From contig NC_053150.1 of assembly GCF_016808335.1 (NCBI RefSeq), positions 30,806,238-30,870,237 on the forward strand: 64,000 bases of DNA, in the 5' to 3' direction. This DNA comes from Panicum virgatum. Taxonomy: Eukaryota; Streptophyta; Magnoliopsida; Poales; Poaceae. The position numbers were made by a program, and so were the translations under genes. The notes below the pieces were generated by a model, which had not been told where the DNA came from, did no database searches, and saw only the letters and a program-made list of their open reading frames with translations. Below are positions 53,892 to 64,000 of the stretch, in pieces (position 1 is the first letter of the stretch; each line of letters opens with the position of its first letter).

Positions 53892-55062
53892 ATGTCCAGA
53901 GAGTGTGTAATTTGACTATATCTACCAAACCACTTGACCAAGATAATTCAAAATTTTACAGTATGTTCTTTATTAAGTTACCTAAAACTTTCATGTTGTA
54001 CGATTTGTCAAATGAGCAACTTAAGGTGGTCGAAAAATTCAGTTTAGACAGACTGCTCCAAGTTGACAGATTTGCAGAAGATTACTATAAATTCGAAAAC
54101 ACTAAGGTAGGAATCTTCAAAAATTCTCAAATTTTTACAGAAATTTTGTAATTTAGGGATTTACATTTCATCTTAAATACCAAACTCGATTTGAGGCGAT
54201 CTTCATATTTTAAAAATTCGAGGGCCCAGCATTTCCAGATTTCACAGATTACCGAGATGATCCTTAAGACTGGATTTTTTAAACTTTTTGATTGCAATTT
54301 CTTTTAAACATTTCTTTGCTGAAGATTTAGGGATGAATGCAGATCCTAATCATCCTCACCAAAGAAAAGAATTGCCAAGTAGCCTTGGTCTTACGCATTT
54401 AGTTAGCGGTGGCATACATAATACATCTCTCGCTATATAACTACTCGATATAACTATCTAGCCTAGGATTCGGTTTCGAGTTAGCGTACCTGTAGAAAAT
54501 TGACAGTATATAAAATGAACCTTCTGTGCCAGCACTCACGAAAGCGTTCCTATACATTACTGATCACTATAGAACTGGCATCCATATAATTACCACCGTA
54601 CGGACAACGTTAACCATACGTCATCGAAACAACGTATTGACTGAGTACCGTAATGGACGGGGAATTGAATTTCAATTTTGAACCATTGCTCCCCATATAT
54701 TGAACCGATGGTTGGTATATGGGCAGCAGCTCAAGTAGGCCACTGCTTGAGCTCCAGCGTTCGGCTCGCATCACCGACGGGAAGGTCAGACTCCCACAGC
54801 TGACTGAGTAAGCATACCTCTGCGGTGATGATGTAGTTGTAGAATTTAAATTGCTAAATTTAAATATTGAATGTAATGTGGTGGAAGTTAGCCATACAGT
54901 ATAAGACACCTGATTATACCCATAAGATCCCCCTAAGGCTTTACGTTCTAGACTTGTCCTTGGAATCCTAAACATTTTCAAAAAATTTAGTAGTTTTGAA
55001 GTCAAGTTTTAAGGTTTGTTGTTGGAAAACAAGAGTTGCCAACTCTGGTAGGCTGTTTGCGA
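53892..55062 (-). mobile_element. Internal region of element H
   Basis: A/T-rich and without any recognised domain. The minus frame at 54610-55005 (131 residues) and the plus frame at 53903-54151 have no motif. It lies between the truncated D and the H PBS, so it is the start (minus strand) of a probably non-coding internal region. Confidence 0.45.
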
Positions 55063-55074
55063 GCTCTGATACCA
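55063..55074 (-). other. Primer-binding site, tRNA-iMet type (H)
   Basis: TGGTATCAGAGC on the minus strand, 2 nt from the LTR end. It shows that 55077-58774 is the 5' LTR of a minus-strand element. Confidence 0.7.
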
Positions 55075-55076
55075 GC

Positions 55077-58000
55077 TGTGGTGGAACCACCCAAAAAACT
55101 GGGCCCAGGTACAGTGATCATCGTTGCTAGGCAACTCTGAACCAATTCGGCATGCACCAGTAATTCCTCGAGTGAAGCCTCGATAAAAGTCATGCTCTTC
55201 CAGGATCGCACAGGCAACACCCAAACGAAGGTGAGACCAGAGATTACAACACAGATCATTTCATACATCTCAGAGTTTGCAGTAGAAAGCAAATTTATTA
55301 CAAAACCATGTTCAGAATATTAAAGTACTACAGAGTTCCAACTACGTAATTTATTCGAGTGTCATTGTCTTAGCGGAAGCAATAAAAGACGTCTAGCGAA
55401 ACACGTGACACATCGATAAAGCCCATACGAAATGTCACTCAGTGGGAGGGTGGTCAGCACCAGCTGAAGGGCCATCCCACTCGATAGACCAGCCTGGAGG
55501 CAAAGTACACAGCCAAGTCAGACTCGCAATCATATCCTCGAAGTTAGTACCTAAAAACAGTGCCACAAGCAAGGCTGAGTATACTAATACTTAGCAAGAC
55601 TTATCCATCACCGGATATACCATAGTCCAATAACTAGACATGCAAGGCTTTTTGGTTTGTGGGGTTTGTTTTGCCAAAAATGCCACTAAGAGTTTATCCT
55701 TATTTTCAGATTTTAACTTTGCCATATTCTAGTTGGATTAACCATTCTAAGTTTGCATCTAACTCTACACAAACATGGTAGAGCAACTATTTAATCAACC
55801 AGCAATATTATCATCATCGTGTTCCGCTTGTTACTCTATGTGACCGAAAACGTTAAGCAGTCTCATGCCGTGAGAGGCGGACGATTCCGAATCGAATTTT
55901 AACCTGGCTAGGGGAACCTAACGCACAACATGGGGATCGACTTCGCTTTCGCCCACACTAATGTTCTTCTTTCTTCTCCAGTCCATGGACACGGGGTACC
56001 ATGCCCGACTACAGAGTCCGACCGCTCTGCGTTGCGACAAAAATTAAACCAACTTCTACAAAGAGGGTACCAACATTCCATGTGCTAGTCCGATAAGGTA
56101 CTTAAGCTTACCAATTACCATATTTCTCGGCATGTGGCTAGTACTTCAAAAGCTTAACGAATTGAGCCACACACCGCGACCTTAACCATTTTTGACTACA
56201 CCAGCGGGGTATCACAACTACACAACCCCGCCCGTTGTCCTTATATTTCAGCAGAAGGTAAAGTCAGTCAATTCCTATATTCTTGCGAAAGGCAGGAAAC
56301 CTCTCGACTTCTACCGTTCCTAGTTAGCATGGAAACTAGTCGATAAAAAGATCCGGATGTCAAACATAGGTACCTAGGTATCATGCATCTAAGATTTTCG
56401 ATAAATGCCTAGAAAACGTAAATGAGCAAATAAAATTATTACAACACATACGAATAGTTAGATGAATAATAACGCGGAAAATAATGGGTTATGCACCGGG
56501 GCTTGCCTTCTTGGGTACTGTCAAACTGAGAGTCCTCTAGGGCTTGGCCCAGGTCTTGGTTCGCGTTAGTACAATTAAGATTAACGTCTGTCGTAGCAAG
56601 AGAGTCCGAGGGAACCAACTCGTAGTCACCGTCAACGAGATTAACCGATTCTATATGCAATGCAAAGATTCATTATTACAACATGATATAATCTTTCTTT
56701 CCTTCACGATAAAGTTGTAGTTCAACAAAAAGTTAATTCAGTAACGATCTTTGTGATTTCATTTCCTGGGCAGTCATTTATAGAGTAGAACTTATAATTA
56801 ACTTTGTTCATGAATGGGTGTGTGGGTGCATAATTTCCTAGACTTAAAACATAAGCATAGGTTCACAATTTCATAACAGAAAATCTACACATGAACTGGT
56901 GATGAAAAGTTTATGCAGAATAGATTGGATAGACTAGCATCTACTGTAAAATTTTCAGCATTTAACAACAAGGCATGGTTTCATGTAAACATATTAATCT
57001 AGAAAATTCACGAATTTGCACAGGTTGATAGGCATGGTTTCTGGAGCCACAAATTTTATAGCTACATTTAGATATGATATTATTAGTACTGCAAATTTTC
57101 CAGATTTTATACACTCATGAAATAGGAGTTATAAAATTATCAAAACTATCATGCTATCAACAAAAATAAATTACACAGAGAGTTCTATCAGGGTTATGGA
57201 TCTCAAATTTCTACCAGAGCCTAGAATTAGACTAAACATGCTTTAGAAAAATTATCAAGCATTACTTCTACAAGATTCATTATTTATGCATTAAACCTTA
57301 CATGAACTTTCATATTTATTTGGGATTCAAGATGACCAGTACTGCATATGAAATTTTTACCATAGAAAGTAGTAATACTATCCAAGAACATATTCAAAAA
57401 TCATGATTAAATATGAACTATTTCTTACAGAAAAAAATAGCAAATCTAAGCATGATGTCTCAAGCATGAATTATAACTGTAAGAATACTCAGTAAAAGAA
57501 GCTCAAAATTTGTAGACATGATTGCAGTGCTAAAACAAGGTTCCAGAAATAAATCTTGATGTTTCCACACACATGAACTATATATCAAGAATTAAGTTTA
57601 CTAAGCAAGCATTAAACAGAATATATAGCAAACTAGATCTAAAATTTCTCAAACTTGTGTGGCAGCAAGGATTCAGTAGCATGTTCACCCAGAAAAGTTT
57701 CATAACTAAATCATGTCTTTTTTTACCAGCATTAATATGTGAAGGTAGCTAGTAGATCCAGGGAACTTGACCATTTGAACAAGTAAATGGTTTTAAACTG
57801 TGCTCATATTTTTACCAGAAGCTCATAACTCTACTAGGATCAACATATCTAAAAATCAGATGCAAATACTGAACCAAACTACCAGAACATTTATGGGCTA
57901 TTTATTATATTCTTTTTCATAGATTAAAATGTGGGCAGAATCTGAAGATTTGCATGTAACAAAACTTGTAGAGTTCATTACATAGATTCCAGAACAATTG

Positions 58001-58774
58001 GATTTATATTTTTTTTGATTGTTTTGCACTTTTCTACACATTTTTAAAGTTCATTGGAGTTCATGTATCTTTTATAGTTTCACCCCTAGAATCAAGTTTT
58101 TATATTACAAATAGGTCCATGGACATGTGTACACTCACGGAATCCGAGCCATTCCGGCGAGGTCCGTCGCCGGCGGCGAGGGAGAGGTGGGGGAAAAGGT
58201 TCAGGGCTCGGTGGCGAACCTTGGGGTGGTCGGGGTTGGGCCGGAGGGGGTCGGAGGAGGCGCCTCCACGGCGGAGCAGAGACGATGGAGAGGTTGAATA
58301 CAAAACTCGTGTAATTTTTGAAATGAAAAAGTGTTGAAAAAGTGTTGAAAAAGTATCTTCCTGGACTCAAATGAAAAAATGGTGAATACCAAACTTGTGT
58401 AATTTTTCAAGATCTACATTTTTTGTTTTAGGCAAATCTTCATTTGAAGTTCACATTTTGAACTATTTCATAATTACCAACTTGCAATTAAGGGCTTTTG
58501 TTTTCATTTGATTTTTAAGTGGATTTGGCTGAAACATGAATTAGGCACATGTCCTTTAAGGTACTAGTTTTAGCCCAACTTGTTTTTGTGCATGTTTTTC
58601 AAACATGATTTAAATGTATTTTAATTATTCTTGCCCTCACATTCACTATCCAAAAAGGTGTGATTTGAATTGTTCCTGGCTTTTTCCTTTTTAGATTAAT
58701 TTCCAAATTCCCTTCTATGGGTTATTTAAATTAAATGGACTAACTTTTAGTGTACAGACACCAGAGGTGTCACA
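55077..58774 (-). repeat. 5' LTR of element H, 3.7 kb
   Basis: On the minus strand it starts TGTGACACCTCTGG and ends GGTTCCACCACA. Partial copies lie at 30429-30516 and 44472-44724. Mostly A/T-rich without genes. A GC-rich island at 58119-58310 gives overlapping frames on both strands that I do not accept. No TSD can be proven; the flanks aatag (30424-30428) and aagag (58775-58779) differ by one base. Confidence 0.7.
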
Positions 58775-59209
58775 AAGAGGGACTCGGTTTGCACCTGAGA
58801 GAGGTGGTGTTGATCGAGCAACAGCCACATAGGTGCGCTTATCTTTCTTAGGAAGAACATGGACACAAGGATGATGAGTGCGAAGCGAAGCAGATATGAA
58901 AGAATTAGCAAAACTCATGCCACGTTCATTCCAAAGATTGAAAGCAACCTTAAAGATGGAATTAGAAACAAACACCAAGTTTGTAAACCATGAGGCCAAT
59001 ATCTCGAGAGAAAACCGTAAACTTGAACATCTATTCTTGAATTTCAACTACAGCAAATTCAGATGCAACACCTCCCAATAAGGATTGGAGGATGAGACCA
59101 ACATTTTTCTTGTTCATTTTTAGTTTAGAACGGGCAAAAGAGGCAATGCGCCAAAAACTGTTAGCATCATTGGTGAAAGGAATCGGGTGCTCGTAGCCTA
59201 AGAGGGGGA
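58775..59209 (+). mobile_element. Element K, 3' internal end
   Basis: Internal sequence before the K 3' LTR, ending in agagggggat, a polypurine-tract-like run. A 67-residue plus frame (58878-59081) has no domain. Confidence 0.5.
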
Positions 59210-59633
59210 TGTTGATGGTCCGTGCAAAATTTATGCCGTCAACTGCATAAAGACATGAAGAATGAATATCAACAGTAGTGGTAGGAGTTATTACTAATGA
59301 ATTCCACGAGTTTTGGTGATTCTTGGATTGCAGGGACACAAGTCAGAAATAAGATGAAAACACGAAGAATACGCAGATGAAACCACAGAAGATTTCATCC
59401 TACGTTACACTTGCAAGATGGGCCCATTTGACATAGAAATCTGACGTACAAAGCCCCGGCACCGACATACACAAGTTGGGGCCCCACCAGGTAGTGTCCA
59501 GGATGAAAGGCGGCACGAGAGGCGGCACTCATGGGCTGGCTGAACCACAGGGTCGGTCGGCCCTATGTCGACGCCATTCGGCCTCATCTTTGGCGGGAAG
59601 ATCATCCTTATTCTCCTGAAGGCGGTGCCAAGT
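59210..59633 (+). repeat. 3' LTR of element K, left part
   Basis: Starts tgttgatggtcc. Shares agtagtggtaggagttattactaatgaattccacgag-type sequence with the E0 LTR and accccggcaccgac-type sequence with the A LTR. Interrupted at 59633 by element F, which extends beyond the window. Confidence 0.75.
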
Positions 59634-60645
59634 TGTTGACACCATTTTTTGGTGCGTGTCAAAGGATCGGTGACAGAAGGAAATGCCAGGTTGGAAATAA
59701 TAATGGTACATGGAGAGAAGGCATTGGGCACGGTTTGGTACCGATTGGACATCTCAGCGTTTGTTGGGCAAGTCTTGATACGAGATGGTCTCGATTTGGA
59801 AGGCGGTATTTTTAGTTATTAGAATAAGTTTCTCTAGATAGAATTGTACTCTGCCGTAATCGGCTAGGATTGTATTAGCGTGGGGTATAAATATGAACCC
59901 CCGGCCATTGTAGCAGATTGATACACATCCAATACACAAAACTTTACTACTTGCAATTTACTTTCTCATCAGCAGCTTCGCCATCTTTTTTCTTTCCGCG
60001 AGCTATTTCAAGCTGATCAAGGACATCTCACATTCGAGCGACTTGATTCACTGGTAAGTTTTTGTTTACCGAGTAAATCTGAGCTTTAGCTTCCGGGCGT
60101 ATCGCTGTCGCTTCGTTCAGATCTATTCAAAAGTTATCGAACTTATCTAAGCTTTGATCTCGGGCGTATCGCTATTTTCTCGTTTAGATAGTTCACCAAT
60201 TACCCGGCTTAGTGATCTGTTTAATCGGCTGTAAGCTCCTTGTTTATTATGATAAATCTGGTAGAGCCGATTAGATTGAAATCATAAGCTTAGCTTTGTC
60301 CAGATCCATACATTTGTGGGTCTGTACACTGTTACCTGGCACGTGTCGGCTTTTAGATCCAGCCGTCTAGTTGCTTATCGGCATCGGCAGCTTGTTGCCA
60401 ATCCCTAGTAGATCGCTTTAAACACATGCTTATCTTACACGATCTTTTGTCGTCTTCTATATCGGCAGAGCCTTGCCGATACCCCGCGTAAGAGTGGTTC
60501 GGAAATCCAGCCGATACACTCTTGAATTTGACTGTTTCCTATTTCCTTGTCAATTTATAGGTCAAATTGACTGGCATGCTTGGTCGCATTCTGAGACTTG
60601 GCGAATGGTGCCCTCAGATTCCAGTGTGTTGATTTTGCGTCAACA
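59634..60645 (+). repeat. 5' LTR of element F
   Basis: 1012 bp, tgttgacaccatt...gcgtcaaca, with a TATAAAT box at 59886-59892. It contains an inverted repeat at 60460-60481 (arms TATCGGCA/TGCCGATA), like D. Confidence 0.8.
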
Positions 60646-60652
60646 CATCTTT

Positions 60653-60669
60653 TGGCACGCCCGGTGGGA
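60653..60669 (+). other. Primer-binding site (F)
   Basis: TGGCACGCCCGGTGGGA, 7 nt after the LTR end, identical to D. Confidence 0.7.
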
Positions 60670-60683
60670 CCCAGAACATCAAG

Positions 60684-63169
60684 ATGTCTGAGAAGACGGA
60701 GATCTTGGGAGGTAATCAGATCCCGATTGATAAAGACAAGTTGAAGGAAGAACACAAGATGCTTTTGAGCAACAGTGCCTTTTATCCTTCAGCGTTAACA
60801 GAAGTGGAGAGGTAATCAAGAAATTCAATTTTCCCACTTTTGTAACTCATCAAGAATCACAGAAGGAGGACATGATGATTCATCAGATGAATCAAGCGAT
60901 TGGGCATGCTTTCGTGAATCTTGCTCCAATCATGGCCAACCACGTCCACAACGCTGTGATCAAGACGCTACAAGATAGAGGGATACCTGGCTTTGTGGGA
61001 CCAGCTTACTATCAGGGAAGTCAGATGGTATTCTCTCCTACTGGATCGGCTCCTGGTACATCACAGATCCCTCCTCAAGCTCCAGCTGATGAGGGTGTTA
61101 TAGACGTGTAGCCGATCAGTACTATAGCATCTCCTCAGTTCCCTCCTGTGTATACCAGTTCTACGCCGATGGCTACATGTGCACAGGGGAACTTCATATC
61201 AGGATACCCAGTTGGTTGGAATCCTATTACTGGACTTGGTATGCCTCCGGAATACATGATTCCATCTTCATCCAAGCAGCCAAGCGCATCGGCTTCTCAG
61301 CCGATGAACCAGCAAGAAAGTGCGTCGGTTCCACAGCCGACTCAACCTCTAGACACCGCACCAGCGTCACAACCAGCGGTTACACCAACATCAGTGCCTG
61401 CGCCAGCAAGTCCAAGCCACGTGTCGGCCCCATGGCTGACACCTCAGCAACAGTACCTGGCAATGATGTTGCAACCCAAGTCTCCAACAGAAGTTCTGGC
61501 GAACAGAATCCCACATGCCAACGGAGTTACATGGGTTTTTCAAGATCTTGCAACTGGGATGCTATGCCACGTAGATGTGCCCAATGTGCCTGGGTTTGCA
61601 CATCGTCAACCTGGTCAGGGGACAACACAGAGCAGTCCAAGCAATGAGATGGTGCTATACCAGTCACCATCCAATTAGCCTCCTCAACTAGCTACACAAG
61701 CTGCATCGGCTACTAGGTCGATGACTTTGCCAAGCGTCCAGCCCACATCGGCAACTTTGCCGTTGACTCCATCTGCACCCCAAGCAACATCAGCTAGTGG
61801 CCAACAGGTTGACTGGACGTCTAAAATTGATGAGGTGATGAGAGATCAGTTTGGTTTAAAGCCAAAGCAGCAGAATTTGATGTACAGAACTCCATATCCA
61901 GCTGCTTATGATCAATTGTCATTGCCCCACAAGTACAAGCTTCTAGATTTCACTAAGTTTTCTGGACAGGGGGAAGTCTCCACAGTAGAGCATATCAAAA
62001 TATTCATTGTGCAGTGTGGAGAGGCAGCTCAACAAGATGCACTAAAAGTGTGTTTGTTCTCCATGTCTTTATCTGGATCGGCCTTTACATGGTTCACTAC
62101 ATTGCCAGCCAATTCCATTATATACTGGGCCGATTTAGAGAAGCAGTTCCACCAGTTCTTCTACTCTGGAGTAGAGGAGATGAAGTTGATCGATCTGACT
62201 AATCTGAGGCAGAGAAACGATGAATCGGTCGCCACCTTCATTCAGAGGTTCAGGGATGTCAAGAACCAGTGCTTTAGTCTAGTTCTGTCTGATCAGCAGC
62301 TAGCAGAATTTGCCTTCCAGGGACTCCTGCCACACATCAAAGAGAAGTATGCTTCCCAGAAGTTCTATAGCATCAGTCAGATGGCTAACTGGATGATAGG
62401 GGAGGCAAGGTCACATGAACAGAAGAGGAGCAACTTCCAGCAAAAGGTTAACCTTGTTGACTGTCCAGACTCTTCTGATTCAGATGATGATCAGATGGTG
62501 GGATCAGCTGAGTGGGTTCAGAGCAATAGGAGGCCGATCTCATGTCCTTTTGGTAACAAAGAACCCGAAAAGTATGGGTTCGATATTACCAAGGCTGACA
62601 AGATTTTTGATCTGTTGCTGTCAGAGGGTCAGATTAAGCTGAAGCCATATCACAAGATCCTAACAGATCAAGAGCTGAAGAATATCAAGTACTGCAAGTG
62701 GCATAATGCAACATCTCATGATACCAAGGAGTGCATGGTATTCCGTCAGCAGATACAATCGACTATAGAGCAGGGCAGGCTCAAGTTTGAAACACCCAAA
62801 ACACCGATGAAGATTGATGGGCATCCTTTTCCAATAAACATGGTATATACTGGAAGGAAAAGTAATGCTTTACAGACCAAGATGCTCACATCCCAATCGG
62901 CTAAAGAGTCTGGTGCAGTTGATCCCAAAGCACAGATCACAGCCGATGAAGCTAAAGGAAAAGGGCCGCAGTAGGAAGAATGATCAGTGGCACCTAAGAA
63001 GAAGGTCACGTCCCAGATGCTGTTAAACAAGTTCCAACGTGACCAAGAGAGGAGACAGTACAGAGAGGAATCTGCTAGACGACGTGAAGGGCGTTGGAAG
63101 TGTCCTTTCTTTGTGTACTGTTGGGAAGAAGGGTTGACCCTGCCGACAGTGGATAATTGTCCAGAGTGA
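60684..63169 (+). pseudogene. Gag of element F, with stops and one frameshift
   Basis: ATG at 60684, 14 nt after the PBS. The N-terminal frame stops after about 43 codons because of a small deletion relative to D. From about 60800 a single frame runs on, broken by TAG at 61109-61111, 61676-61678 and 62972-62974 and TGA at 63167-63169. Content parallels D: Gln/Pro-rich middle, the Gag domain (FSMSLSGSAFTWFTTLPANS, LRQRNDESVATFIQRFRD) within 61721-62974, the Cys/His segment CKWHNATSHDTKEC and CPFFVYC. The longest open piece (61721-62974) is 417 residues. Confidence 0.8.
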
Positions 63170-64000
63170 CACAATTTCTATCATGAAGACCGGTCGTTCA
63201 AGAAGCCACGCTTTGATCAGAGACCTCGAGGGCCGATCATTAGAGAAAGGAGCAATGATAGACACATCTCTGTGAATGATCGGCTGGGGGGCAGGACCAT
63301 GCTACGTAATCCTGCAGGTGGAAGGATTCCTGCCAATGAGCGAGTTGAACAAGTTGCTGCAGCTCAGGTTTTTGATGAATGCCCACACCGCAGAGATCCA
63401 GAGAGAGTGCCAGTTCATGATAATATTGATCGGCCTCGATGGTGTCCAGGAGGTTTGACCAGATCGCAGAAGAGATGGGTTCAGAGACTACGTCAGACAG
63501 AAGCTCTTGAGGAAAAAGGGAAAAAGGAGGCTCCTAGGAGAGGTGTCAGATCTGAAATTTGGCGTGTCGAGCCAAAGGCCGATGAAGAGCAACCATCAGG
63601 GTCATCGGCTGCACCTATTAACATGGTCTTTATGCTACCTAGTGAGTTCATGGCTCCAGATAATGATTGTGAGGAGCAAGACTTGGAAGAAGCCATGGCT
63701 CAATTAAATTTGGAACCTATACCAGCTACTTTTGAGAAACCAGAAGATGAAAAATGCAAATATCTTAAGGCTCTGTTCTTGAAAGGATTTGTTGATGGTA
63801 AGCCTGTTACAAAGATGCTGGTGGATGGAGGAGCGGCAGTAAATATAATGCCTTATGCTATGTTACGCAAGATCGAAAAGGGTAGTGAAGATCTGACCAA
63901 GATAGACATGATGCTCAAAGATTTCGAGGGACTTGTGTCTCTGGCAGTGGGAGCATTATGTGTTGATTTAACCATCGACAGTAAGACCCTTCCTACTACT
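63170..64000 (+). CDS. Gag-protease linker and retropepsin of element F, partial
   Basis: The gag frame stays open from 63170 to the window end. The linker (WCPGGLTRSQKRWVQRL, EIWRVEPKADEEQ) leads to the protease with KMLVDGGAAVNIMPYAML; the D-G-G triplet starts at 63824, and the downstream part is cut. D-G-G is the usual form in this grass family, so the site looks intact. This is the region missing in D. It would cleave the Gag-Pol polyprotein. Confidence 0.75.

Larger units (their letters stand above)
59634..64000 (+). mobile_element. Element F: Ty3/gypsy element of the D family, cut by the window end
   Basis: 5' LTR 59634-60645, PBS 60653-60669, gag and protease to the window edge. Same PBS, LTR start and gag architecture as D. 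The five bases before it are caagt; the second TSD copy is outside. Confidence 0.85.

Noticed and set aside
58092..58370. Overlapping frames of 67-92 residues on both strands
   Set aside because: Caused by a short GC-rich island in the H LTR; no conservation evidence.

Overview
This window is plant nuclear DNA, almost certainly from a grass. It consists almost entirely of nested LTR retrotransposons. The evidence is TG...CA LTRs with 5-bp target-site duplications (TSDs), plant-type primer-binding sites (PBS: tRNA-Asp, tRNA-iMet and two other grass types), Ty3/gypsy gag/pro/RT/RNase H/integrase domains, LTR promoters of the TATAAAT/TATAAAA type, and short GT-AG introns in antisense genes carried by the elements. 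I see no host single-copy gene, rRNA, tRNA or CRISPR array. The species cannot be named from the sequence.

Layout, outermost to innermost (letters are mine). K is an Athila-like element, seen only as 30292-30428 and 58775-59633. E0 (1-811, 18398-19499, LTR 19500-20410 plus 29973-30291) is inserted in K, and its 5' part lies left of the window. A (812-18397, TSD ATACT) lies in the 3' region of E0. Inside A are a solo LTR (5999-7532, TSD TTTGT) and B (9231-16694, TSD ACATG). C (20411-29967, minus strand, TSD ACAGT) splits the E0 3' LTR. H is a minus-strand element with a 3.7-kb LTR (55077-58774). Its other LTR survives only as 30429-30516 and 44472-44724. Between these pieces sit a palindromic ACCGGT-rich transposon (30533-31149), element E (31162-43679, 3' LTR lost), solo LTR G inside E (39951-43553, TSD AGCGC), a B-type LTR fragment (43680-44471) and element D (44725-53891). 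F (59634 to the window end) splits the K 3' LTR.

Elements A and B encode only gag-like proteins and are non-autonomous. C has gag, protease and an ATHILA ORF-1-like frame but no RT or integrase. D has gag, RT, RNase H and integrase, but has lost its protease and carries Asn at both integrase Asp positions. F has gag and an apparently intact protease at the window edge. E has a gag-like region, a ~124-bp tandem repeat array and no pol.

The most interesting signals are these: (1) D carries an antisense three-exon gene (53073 to 52284) that is fully open, although the sense genes around it are broken; E carries a longer, decayed antisense gene of at least seven exons. (2) The long 3' non-coding regions of E0, A, B and C share small hairpins, some with compensatory base changes, hairpin arrays at a fixed place, repeated internal polypurine-like motifs and splice-site-like blocks. 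(3) The LTR of the C family contains a fossil primer-binding site about 50 bp inside its end, which suggests that the LTR boundary moved. (4) A and B Gag proteins contain retropepsin-like domains, duplicated in A, without the catalytic triplet. Boundaries were read by eye from repeats and TSDs, and small errors are possible.
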